From contig DIVF01000002.1 of NCBI GenBank assembly GCA_002423285.1, positions 24,393 to 88,392 on the forward strand: 64,000 nucleotides of DNA, written 5' to 3'. Origin of the DNA: Micavibrio sp. UBA6139 (GTDB lineage Bacteria > Pseudomonadota > Alphaproteobacteria > Micavibrionales > Micavibrionaceae). This document shows, in pieces, positions 1 through 7,640 of the stretch (positions within the stretch are counted from its first letter, which is position 1; each line of letters starts with the position of its first letter). The position numbers and the translations under genes were made by a program. The notes beneath the pieces are model-generated. The model ran no database searches, was not told the DNA's origin, and saw only the letters and a program-made list of their open reading frames with translations.

Positions 1-1
1 C

Positions 2-1894
2 CTGCCGGAAGGCATGCAAGCCGGTATGATGCGCTGGCCTGCCCCGGACCGCATTCCCTATGCAGGTCTGATGAATTACGGCTATGCCGGGTCGGTGACG
101 ATGGTGCAGGAATTAAAGGCCCCGCAAACCCTGCCCGATGGCCCACTCACATTGAAGGCGGAAATTGAGGTTCTGGTTTGTAACGATATTTGTATTCCAG
201 AAGTCTCCACCCACACGCTGGTCCTGAACGATGCAACACAAGAAGCCGTTGATAACACCACCACCATCAGTGCTATTATCGATGAGATGCCGCAAGAGAA
301 CGGCATCACCGCGACCTATCACGAAAATGGCAAGGACCTTGTCATCACCATTATCCATGAAGATGCAGATGGTTTCGCGGCACTGGACCCTGCCAGCGTT
401 GCATTTTTCCCCGGTGAATGGGGCCTGATCCTCAATGCCAAGGACACGCGTGTTGAAACACCCGACGCCAAAACGCTGATCATCAATCATTTGCGCGATG
501 AACGGGATCTGGCAGAAGTTCCCAATTTTTCAACCCTTCTGACCTATCAAAACAAGGACGGGTCCAAACATTCCTATATCACCAGCACAACGCCCTCGGC
601 CACGCCGCCCGTTGTAGCAGAAACCCCTGTTGAAACAGAAAATACCATCGCACCTGAAACAATCGGCTTTGCACAAGCGCTTCTTTTCGCGCTGCTGGGT
701 GGTCTTGTTTTAAATTTGATGCCATGCGTCTTTCCGGTGCTGTCGTTAAAGGCCCTGAAGCTGATTGACCTGCAAAGCAAAGGACGCGGCATTGCGGCCC
801 TGCACGGTGTGACCTACACAGCCGGAATCTTGCTCAGCTTTGCGGTGATTGCCGGCGTCATGCTGGCGATTAAGGCGGCCGGGGGGGATGCGGGTTGGGG
901 ATTCCAATTGCAAAACCCATTTGTGATTTTATCACTCGCTTATTTGTTATTTGTCATTGGCCTCAGCCTGTCCGGTCTTTTTGAAATCAGCGGATCATTT
1001 GTTGGCACGGGTGCCACATTGACCCGCAAGAACGGCCTGACCGGAACATTCTTTACCGGTGTTCTGGCGACCTTGGTGGCGACACCCTGTACAGCCCCGT
1101 TTATGGCGGGCGCACTGGGTTATGCGCTGTTACAACCGGCCCCTCTGGCCCTTGGCATTTTCCTGATGCTGGGGTTTGGATTGGCACTGCCTTATCTGCT
1201 TCTATCGATCATTCCGGGGCTGGCGCGATTGCTGCCAAAACCCGGTGCATGGATGATCACCTTCCGTGAAATGCTGGCCTTCCCGATGTATGCGGCCGCA
1301 GCATGGATGGTGTGGATTTTAGGGATGCAGGCCAGCACAGAATCGGTCATGTGGGCGTTATCCGGCATGGTCGCGATTGCCTTTGCCATCTGGGCGATCA
1401 AGCACCGCCCGAAACATGGTGCGATGAAAATGATCGTGGCGATCATTGTCCTGCTGGCGTTGCTGTTTGCAGCCACACCATTTTTGAATAAGACGTTGTT
1501 GCACCCTTCCGCCGCACAGGCCAAGGCCGCCAGCACATTGAGCGATGAAGCCTTTACGCCAACGCGCCTCAATGAACTTCTGGCCACAGACCGTCCGGTT
1601 TTTGTTTATATGACGGCAGCGTGGTGCATCACCTGCAAGGTGAATGAAAAAGTCGCCCTGCATAACCAGGCAACAAAAGAATTGTTCCAGGCCCGCAATG
1701 TTGCCGTGTTAAAAGGCGACTGGACGAAAATGAACCCCGATATCACAGAGTATTTGAAGGATTACGGGCGCAGCGGCGTTCCCCTTTACGTTTATTACGC
1801 CCCTGCTGAATTGGGTGGAAAACGCCCTGCCCCCTTCGTTCTGCCGCAAATTTTAACGCCGGGCATTATTGCTGAAAGCATCAAGGCCCCTTAA
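2..1894 (+). CDS. DsbD/ScsB-type thiol:disulfide interchange protein (5' end outside window)
   Basis: Inner-membrane reductase that passes electrons from cytoplasmic thioredoxin to periplasmic or exported thiol proteins. The frame is open to the window edge, so the signal peptide and N-terminus are missing. Counting from the first visible Met (base 14), the periplasmic N-terminal DsbD-alpha-like domain holds the Cys pair in VCNDICIPE. A multi-helix membrane domain follows, with the redox cysteines in NLMPCVFPV (about Cys238) and ATPCTAP (about Cys359). The C-terminal thioredoxin-like domain carries WCITC (Cys538/Cys541). This three-part order is that of DsbD/ScsB. The next gene is a periplasmic redoxin, a plausible partner. 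ScsB and DsbD cannot be separated without the missing N-terminus. Confidence 0.9.
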   Translation: MPEGMQAGMMRWPAPDRIPYAGLMNYGYAGSVTMVQELKAPQTLPDGPLTLKAEIEVLVCNDICIPEVSTHTLVLNDATQEAVDNTTTISAIIDEMPQENGITATYHENGKDLVITIIHEDADGFAALDPASVAFFPGEWGLILNAKDTRVETPDAKTLIINHLRDERDLAEVPNFSTLLTYQNKDGSKHSYITSTTPSATPPVVAETPVETENTIAPETIGFAQALLFALLGGLVLNLMPCVFPVLSLKALKLIDLQSKGRGIAALHGVTYTAGILLSFAVIAGVMLAIKAAGGDAGWGFQLQNPFVILSLAYLLFVIGLSLSGLFEISGSFVGTGATLTRKNGLTGTFFTGVLATLVATPCTAPFMAGALGYALLQPAPLALGIFLMLGFGLALPYLLLSIIPGLARLLPKPGAWMITFREMLAFPMYAAAAWMVWILGMQASTESVMWALSGMVAIAFAIWAIKHRPKHGAMKMIVAIIVLLALLFAATPFLNKTLLHPSAAQAKAASTLSDEAFTPTRLNELLATDRPVFVYMTAAWCITCKVNEKVALHNQATKELFQARNVAVLKGDWTKMNPDITEYLKDYGRSGVPLYVYYAPAELGGKRPAPFVLPQILTPGIIAESIKAP

Positions 1895-1958
1895 TTTTTA
1901 AAATTGCGCTCCTATATTATTGTCACCTTGTCTGTTCACCCTTGAAGGATCAAACGCC

Positions 1959-2603
1959 ATGTTAAAAACTGCCCTCGCCCTCAGCGCCGCCCTGTTCATG
2001 ATGATCGCGCCTGTTGAAAGCCGTGCCGCCGCTGACCCGGCTGTCACACCCGCTGCCGCTGACCTGATCGCAATTGGCGCACCAGCCCCCGCCTTCACCG
2101 CTACTGACAGCAATGGCAAGACCGTGAATCTGTCCGATTATCAGGGCAAGATCGTCATTTTAGAATGGACCAACCATGATTGCCCGTTCGTGCGGAAATT
2201 CTATGACACCAAAACCATGCAAAACATGCAAAAAGAAGCCACAGGCCAAGGCATCATCTGGTTAAGCGTTGTGTCCTCCGCCGAAGGCAAGCAGGGTTAC
2301 ACCACCGCCAAGGAAGCCAATGAACTGATTTCCAAGGAAGGGTCGAACGCCACAGCGCGCATTCTGGACATTGGTGGTTCACTGGGCCGCCTGTACGGGG
2401 CCGCAACCACACCGCATATGTATGTCATCAACACCGATGGCACATTGGTTTATGCCGGTGCGATGGATGACCAGAACAGCGTCAGCCATGGCAGCCTGAA
2501 AACAGCCAAGAATTATGTGAAGGCCACCCTTGATGATTTGAAAGCCGGTCAAAAGGTACAAATCAGCAGCAGCAAACCTTATGGCTGCGCCGTGAAGTAC
2601 TAA
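1959..2603 (+). CDS. Exported redoxin (thioredoxin/AhpC-TSA fold)
   Basis: Predicted periplasmic thioredoxin-fold protein of 214 aa. The start at 1959 is chosen because GAAGGA lies about 10 bases upstream and the protein then opens with a signal peptide (MLKTALALSAALFMMIAP, cleavage near SRAAA); an in-frame upstream start at 1920 would put extra residues before it. The redoxin domain follows, with the active-site region TNHDCPFVRKFY, which has one Cys rather than CxxC, and a cis-Pro region ATTPHMYV. Single-Cys CPFVRK redoxins are a known exported subgroup of unclear substrate. It lies 64 bases after the DsbD-like gene in the same direction and is followed by a strong terminator, so the two probably share a transcript and possibly electrons. 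Confidence 0.85.
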   Translation: MLKTALALSAALFMMIAPVESRAAADPAVTPAAADLIAIGAPAPAFTATDSNGKTVNLSDYQGKIVILEWTNHDCPFVRKFYDTKTMQNMQKEATGQGIIWLSVVSSAEGKQGYTTAKEANELISKEGSNATARILDIGGSLGRLYGAATTPHMYVINTDGTLVYAGAMDDQNSVSHGSLKTAKNYVKATLDDLKAGQKVQISSSKPYGCAVKY

Positions 2604-2629
2604 TTCAACATTACGGTAAATGTATTTAA

Positions 2630-2667
2630 CAGAAAAGCCGTCCTTGTGCATAAGGGCGGCTTTTCTG
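2630..2667 (+). terminator. Rho-independent-type terminator after redoxin gene
   Basis: An 11-bp perfect stem, CAGAAAAGCCG with CGGCTTTTCTG, is extended inward by CCTT/AAGG. The T-rich distal arm serves as the U tract. It ends the DsbD-redoxin unit. Confidence 0.8.
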
Positions 2668-2736
2668 TTGTAAGCGGCGGTGCAAAGCTGCCATCATGTG
2701 ATTCGTCTGGAACATCAACAGATTCGAGTATTTCTG

Positions 2737-4761
2737 ATGGCTGACAGCCTGCGGAGTCCCACCAAAGAAAAGACCGGAAACAAGGCCCCTGCTACGGGTG
2801 TATCCCCTGATTCCGCGTCCTCAAACGAACCAGCCCGTGTCGTTTTCAACGAAGACGGTCGCGTCGTTTTTGCAACACCCGGTTTTATGACCCTGTCCGG
2901 CCATGATTCCGCGCAATTGCCGAATATGAGCTTTGGCGCATTATTCACCTTCAACGATACCGAAGAAGCCTTTCATACTGGCGGCATGTTCAGCATGGCG
3001 CGGTCCGGTACATCCGATTCATCGCGCCTGATTTCGTCCCTGCGTGAAGGCAGTCACGACGTCACCATTGGCACCACCCAAGAAACCATGCAGTTTGACC
3101 GCATTGATCTGCCGGATGGGCGCACCTTTGTTGTCGCCTCGGTCGGTGCGGCGGCCCTCTCGCCCGATGAAAATTTCTTCCGCCAGATTGCAGAAGCCGA
3201 AGCCAAGGCAAAAGCCGATTGCAAACAGGATCAAGACTGCGTCCAGAAAATTTCCAAGGACACACCGGAATCCGAACTGCGCCATTTCCTGAACATGTCG
3301 CATGATTTGCTGTCCACATCGGATTCATCGGGGCATTTCCGCCGGATCAATGCGGCGTTTAACACCGTCCTTGGTTACAGTGATACAGAACTTTACCAAA
3401 TGACCTTCATGGATATCGTCCATCCAGACGATAAACCGCAAGTGCGCAATGCCATGTCGGCATTGATGTATGATGACGCGTCGCAGGAACAATTGGTTGA
3501 TTTCGAAGCCCGCCTGATGGCGCGGGACGGCAGCACCCATTGGATGGAATGGCGTCACCAGCGCAGCGGTGATGTGATTTATAGCGTCGGCCGTGACGCC
3601 ACCGCGTTCAAAGGCAATGAAGAAACACTGCGCCAGCAGGAATTGATGCTGCGCGAAGCCCAATCCATCGGCCATATGGGCCATTGGCGCTGGCTGGTTG
3701 GCGCGAACGATCTGCAATGGTCGGATGAAATTTATAATATCTTTGGCGTGACCCGCGAAACCTTCGTCCCCGCCCTTGATGCCGTCAACCGCATGGCGCA
3801 TAAGCGCGATGTCGGCCGCCTGCTGCAAGCCTTCCAACGCGCGATCATCGAACAGAATGATTACGACATGGAATTCCGTATCACCCGTCCGAATGGCGAG
3901 ATGCGTTATATCCGCTGCGAAGGACGCTGCGAACATGACAGCAATGATGAAGTCATTGCCCTGTTCGGCATTATGCAGGATGTAACCGAACGCACCATCA
4001 ACGAACAAAACCTGACCGAAGCGAAAGAAGCCGCCGAGCGTGCCTATGCCGCGAAATCACAGTTCTTAGCGAATATGAGCCACGAACTGCGCACCCCTTT
4101 AAACGCCATCATCGGTTTTTCTGAAATGATGCAGCGTCAATTGCTGGGGCCAATCGGTTCTGACCGCTACCTTGATTACATCGCCGGTATCCGCGAGTCG
4201 GGCGAACATTTGCTGGACCTGATTTCAGACATTCTTGATATGTCGAAAATCGAAGCCGGTAAGTATGAACTGGATCTGGAAGAACTAAACCTTGCAAAGG
4301 TCATTCGCCTCGCCATCCACATGATGGAAGGCCGCGCGACCGAAGCCAAGATTCATATGAGCACCGAGATTGCCAATGAAGACTTGCACGTTGTGGCAGA
4401 TCGTCGCGCCCTCATGCAAATTCTTCTCAACCTGATGTCAAACTCGGTCAAATTCACCGAACCATCGGGCGCGGTACGCATTGAATGCATCGAACGCGAA
4501 GATTACGTATCGATCAAGGTCCACGATAACGGCATCGGCATTCCAGCCAATATGCTGAAAAACATTACACGGCCCTTTGAACAAGCCGCATCGCATTACA
4601 CCCGCAAACACGAAGGCACAGGTTTGGGCCTGTCCATCACCAAGGAATTGGTCGAAATGCACGGCGGATCACTGCACATCGATTCCACCGTCGGCGTCGG
4701 CACAACCGTGACCATCCGCCTGCCTTACAACGCTTACGAAGCATTGAAGAATAAGGAATAA
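2737..4761 (+). CDS. PAS-domain sensor histidine kinase, soluble
   Basis: Cytoplasmic hybrid-free sensor kinase of about 674 aa without membrane segments. An N-terminal divergent PAS-like stretch (about 40-100) is followed by two clearer PAS folds (about 195-290 and 320-425; the second has LQWSDEIYNIFG). The HisKA domain has MSHELRTPLNAIIGFSEMM with the phospho-acceptor near His449. The HATPase domain shows LLNLMSNSVKFTE, DNGIGIP and GTGLGLS. The helix after the H-box (LLGPIGSDRYLDY, then DILDMSKIEAGK) resembles the alphaproteobacterial PleC/DivJ/DivL-like group. No receiver domain or adjacent response regulator is seen, so the partner is unknown. A GTG at 2680 is an alternative start; the ATG at 2737 is favoured because the GTG start would sit 13 bases from the terminator. 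Confidence 0.88.
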   Translation: MADSLRSPTKEKTGNKAPATGVSPDSASSNEPARVVFNEDGRVVFATPGFMTLSGHDSAQLPNMSFGALFTFNDTEEAFHTGGMFSMARSGTSDSSRLISSLREGSHDVTIGTTQETMQFDRIDLPDGRTFVVASVGAAALSPDENFFRQIAEAEAKAKADCKQDQDCVQKISKDTPESELRHFLNMSHDLLSTSDSSGHFRRINAAFNTVLGYSDTELYQMTFMDIVHPDDKPQVRNAMSALMYDDASQEQLVDFEARLMARDGSTHWMEWRHQRSGDVIYSVGRDATAFKGNEETLRQQELMLREAQSIGHMGHWRWLVGANDLQWSDEIYNIFGVTRETFVPALDAVNRMAHKRDVGRLLQAFQRAIIEQNDYDMEFRITRPNGEMRYIRCEGRCEHDSNDEVIALFGIMQDVTERTINEQNLTEAKEAAERAYAAKSQFLANMSHELRTPLNAIIGFSEMMQRQLLGPIGSDRYLDYIAGIRESGEHLLDLISDILDMSKIEAGKYELDLEELNLAKVIRLAIHMMEGRATEAKIHMSTEIANEDLHVVADRRALMQILLNLMSNSVKFTEPSGAVRIECIEREDYVSIKVHDNGIGIPANMLKNITRPFEQAASHYTRKHEGTGLGLSITKELVEMHGGSLHIDSTVGVGTTVTIRLPYNAYEALKNKE

Positions 4762-4772
4762 CCCCCACCCCT

Positions 4773-4802
4773 TGTCATCCCCGCCTTGTGCGGGGATCTG
4801 GT
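4773..4802. repeat. TGTCATCCCCG-type palindromic repeat, copy 1
   Basis: TTGTCATCCCCGC, a short loop, then GCGGGGATC. Two further copies occur at 19676-19767 and 57112-57187. This matches the widespread proteobacterial REP-like palindrome class. It fills the left part of the convergent gap between the kinase and the SDR gene. Confidence 0.75.
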
Positions 4803-4810
4803 CTTTATCG

Positions 4811-4950
4811 CAAGGGGTTTCACCCCCTGCACCCCCATATTTTAGACACAGCGCCGCAGGCAATAAGTCAGTGTGCCGTTTACGGAAAAATTGTTTATTG
4901 CCTGCGGCGCAAAAAGACTGGGGTCGTTTGAAGGGGGCCACGCCCCCTTC
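4811..4950. repeat. Nested-palindrome intergenic element, copy 1
   Basis: Three hairpins in a row. The left is a G-run hairpin (4811-4829, imperfect). The central one is a perfect 16-bp inverted repeat, GCGCCGCAGGCAATAA at 4851-4866 with its complement at 4895-4910. The right is a G-run hairpin, GAAGGGGGC/GCCCCCTTC, at 4930-4950. The same order recurs at 40981-41115 and 47046-47183, including the spacer motifs ACCCC on the left and GGGGT/A then GTTTG on the right. It lies between convergent genes. Confidence 0.85.
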
Positions 4951-4968
4951 CACCCCTATTCTTATTTC

Positions 4969-5910
4969 TTATTCGCCGTCACCTGTCATTTGATTAGCAA
5001 GAGGGCCGAGGCGGGCGCGGTAGGATTCTTCGGCATCAAGGCAGGCTTGCAGGCCTTCGATATAGGTCGGGTATTTCAGCACATAGCTCAGTTCGGCCTT
5101 AATCCGGTCATTGCGGATGCGTTTATTATCGGCATAAAAACTACGCGCAATCGGCGCCATGTCGGCTTCGTCATAGGGTAAAAGCGGTGGGACGGGCAGG
5201 CCCAGCATTTCACACGCCGTCTTAATCAATTCATGGCTGGGCGCGGCCAGATCATCAGCAACGTTATAAGCGCGGCCCGCATCGGGCTTGGACATCGAGG
5301 CCTTTAAAATACCGGCAATATCATCAACATGAATGCGGTTAAACGCATGGCCGGGTTTATTGATGCGGCGTGACATACCCGCACGCACTGAATCAAGGGC
5401 GCAACGGCCAGGGCCGTAAATGCCGGCCAATCTGAAAGTATGAACGGGAAGATTGCTATCATGGGCCAATGACAACCATTGTTCTTCGGCCTTGGCGCGG
5501 CGTGAACCACGGCGATTGCTGGGGCGGATTTCTGAATCTTCATCGACCCAGCCTCCATCGCGGTCACCATAGACGGAGGTAGAGGAAAGATAACCGACCC
5601 ATTCGATCGACGGGATTTTTAAAATATCTTCGGCATGATGGATATAGGCCGGATCGCCAGCATCATTTGGCGGCGTCGAAATAAGCAGATGTGTTGTACC
5701 CTTTAGAAACGTCAGCGGGTCTTCAAGCGGATTGTCTTGGTCAAAGAGGAACGGCTTAATTCCTTGCTGCTTCAGATAGCATCGCTTTTCATTATCGCGT
5801 GTCGTTCCGGCAACCGCCCATCCTTCGGCCAGCATCGTGCTGGCCACCACGTCACAGGTGTAGCCATAGCCAAAACAGAATAATTTTTTACCCGCTGCAG
5901 TATCCTGCAT
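4969..5910 (-). CDS. SDR-family NAD(P)-dependent oxidoreductase (YeeZ-like)
   Basis: Cytosolic 313-aa protein of the extended SDR/epimerase fold. The N-terminal nucleotide-binding motif is unusual: FCFGYGYTCD replaces the usual GxxGxxG, a feature of the YeeZ-like subgroup. STSVYGDRDGGWVDED holds the YGD segment, FRLAGIYGPGR follows, and HVDDIAG is the typical C-terminal SDR motif. The substrate of this group is not established. It lies 89 bases downstream of the GST gene on the same strand and may be cotranscribed with it. Its 3' end abuts the repeat-filled convergent gap. Confidence 0.85.
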   Translation of the reverse strand: MQDTAAGKKLFCFGYGYTCDVVASTMLAEGWAVAGTTRDNEKRCYLKQQGIKPFLFDQDNPLEDPLTFLKGTTHLLISTPPNDAGDPAYIHHAEDILKIPSIEWVGYLSSTSVYGDRDGGWVDEDSEIRPSNRRGSRRAKAEEQWLSLAHDSNLPVHTFRLAGIYGPGRCALDSVRAGMSRRINKPGHAFNRIHVDDIAGILKASMSKPDAGRAYNVADDLAAPSHELIKTACEMLGLPVPPLLPYDEADMAPIARSFYADNKRIRNDRIKAELSYVLKYPTYIEGLQACLDAEESYRARLGPLANQMTGDGE

Positions 5911-5999
5911 TCACAGTCCTAAGAGTCTCAAATATAAGTCACTGGTTCGAACAGCCACGCCACTAAACCAGCGGGCCGTCAAAGGGAGATCAGTATAGA

Positions 6000-6668
6000 T
6001 TAGAAATCGACGTTTTCGTAGTGCTCAACCGGGGTAAAACCGGGAATTCTATCTTCCAGAAGAGGCTGGAAGCTGGGGCGCGATTTGACCCGCGCATACC
6101 ATTCACGGGCGGCTTGATGTTCATCCCATGGGACATCACCAATATAATCAATCGCCGAGAGATGAGAGGCCGCCGCAATATCCGCCAGGGAATAATGATC
6201 CCCCGCCAGCCATTTGCGTTTTTCGGTCAAGAACCCGATATAATCAAGATGGTAGTGAATATTAGCATGGCCCGCGCGAATGGACGGGCCGTGCGGCTCG
6301 CCAAGCTTCAGGAATCGCTTCATCAGCTTTTCACCGACCAGATTATCAGTCACTTCGCGGTTGAATTTCACATCGAACCAGCTGATCAGGCGGCGCGTTT
6401 CGGCGCGCTGCACCGGGTCAAAGCCCAGCAGGTTGATTTCAGGGTAAACTTCTTCGAGGTATTCGCAGATGACTTGGGAGTTCGCCAACGTCGTGCCGTC
6501 ATTTTCCACAAGCACAGGAACATCACCCGCAGGGTTCAACGCCAGAAACTCGGTCCGGCGTTCCCAGACTTTTTCGATCTTCAGATCGAAATCAAGCTTC
6601 TTCTCCGCCAAGGTAATGCGAACCTTGCGCGAAAATGGATGCAGCCAAAGGTGATAGAGTGTTCTCAT
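6000..6668 (-). CDS. Glutathione S-transferase family protein
   Basis: A 222-aa cytosolic GST. The N-terminal thioredoxin-like domain starts LYHLWLHPFSRKVRI, with a Pro-Phe-Ser-Arg turn like many bacterial GSTs, and holds the cis-Pro GDVPVLVEND and the glutathione-binding ANSQVICEYLEE (about residues 60-72). The all-helical C-terminal domain includes the N-capping motif region SLADIAAASHL. The reaction is probably glutathione conjugation or thiol transfer, but the substrate cannot be read from sequence. It lies upstream of the SDR gene on the same strand. The start ATG at 6668 leaves no untranslated N-terminal extension, and the family start MRTLYH is conventional. Confidence 0.9.
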   Translation of the reverse strand: MRTLYHLWLHPFSRKVRITLAEKKLDFDLKIEKVWERRTEFLALNPAGDVPVLVENDGTTLANSQVICEYLEEVYPEINLLGFDPVQRAETRRLISWFDVKFNREVTDNLVGEKLMKRFLKLGEPHGPSIRAGHANIHYHLDYIGFLTEKRKWLAGDHYSLADIAAASHLSAIDYIGDVPWDEHQAAREWYARVKSRPSFQPLLEDRIPGFTPVEHYENVDF

Positions 6669-6780
6669 AACGTAAAGTCTATCCCAGAGTATCCCTGAAC
6701 GAAAATGCTTATTGCTTGATGTATATTAGATATATTTAATCCAGCAAGTCCAGAGAGGACGAAAGGGGACCACGATATGA

Positions 6781-7395
6781 CTAAAGCGGCCCTACCCCGA
6801 CCTGAGTGGCTTTCAGCTTAATCCGCAGTTTGACTTGGTTTCCAACACTTTTCGTGTCGGACCATTGACCCTGTCCGACCCCAAAGTCCAGACGGTTAAT
6901 AGCGGTTTCCCCAACTATAGTCGCAATGCTCTGCCCCGAATCGCTTTTTGCGAATTCCAGCGTGAACGGCAGTACAACAGGCAGGGTGACATCACGAATC
7001 GTCAGATTGCCCTTGGCCACATACTGATTCGTCGCCAGACCCTTTTCAAAGCTGGTCGTCACGAAATGCGCGTCCGGAAAGACGTCAATATTGAACCAGT
7101 CCTTCATTTTCAGGTTTTTATCACGGTCGGCGCTGCCCGCATCGGCGCTGCCGACATGAATGGCGATCGTGGCTTTGCTGGCAGGAAGATTTGCCGCATC
7201 AAACTGAATCGTGCCGCCAAATTCCTTGAAATGACCCTGAAACGGTGCGCCCATCTGCACCCCTTCAAATTCTAATGTGCTATCGGCGGCGATGATTTGC
7301 CAGGACGGAACGGCTTCTTGCGCTTGCACCGGGGTGGCTATTGCCATAACAATCATTACACTACCAACCAACGCAGCAAAAAAACCAGACTTCAT
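6781..7395 (-). CDS. YceI-family periplasmic lipid-binding protein
   Basis: A 204-aa exported protein of the YceI lipocalin-like beta-barrel family, known to bind isoprenoid or amphiphilic ligands. The start at 7395 is chosen because AAGGAGCT lies 6 bases upstream and gives a clean signal peptide (MKSGFFAALVGSVMIVMAIA, cleavage after VQA). A more distant in-frame start would add 12 residues without benefit. Family features are WQIIAADSTLEFEGVQMG near the N-terminus, FNIDVFPDAHFVTTSF in the centre, and LTIRDVTLPVVLPFTLEF. YceI is often associated with cytochrome b561; here such a gene occurs 3 kb away on the same strand, across the LysM/subtilase-like gene. Confidence 0.9.
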   Translation of the reverse strand: MKSGFFAALVGSVMIVMAIATPVQAQEAVPSWQIIAADSTLEFEGVQMGAPFQGHFKEFGGTIQFDAANLPASKATIAIHVGSADAGSADRDKNLKMKDWFNIDVFPDAHFVTTSFEKGLATNQYVAKGNLTIRDVTLPVVLPFTLEFAKSDSGQSIATIVGETAINRLDFGVGQGQWSDTKSVGNQVKLRIKLKATQVGVGPL

Positions 7396-7640
7396 TAAAT
7401 AGCTCCTTGAATTGAATATCCCCCGCATCATGCGCGATACACATCATAATGTGAAGCCCAAGGCGGGAAAAGCCAGCCCCTCAGCCCCAATTTTCGTAAC
7501 GTACTGAAAGAAAACGATTTTTCATACAATCGCCCACCCTAAATTACGCAACAAAGCGTTTTACAGCCACCCCCTTTCGCCATTACAGTCATAGGCAACA
7601 GGTTATAAAATAATAAAAATCTGAACAGGGAAGACATAAA

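Noticed and set aside
5920..5990. tRNA-like T-loop (CTGGTTCGAACAG) between the GST and SDR genes
   Set aside because: No matching acceptor, D or anticodon arm could be formed on either strand within tRNA length.
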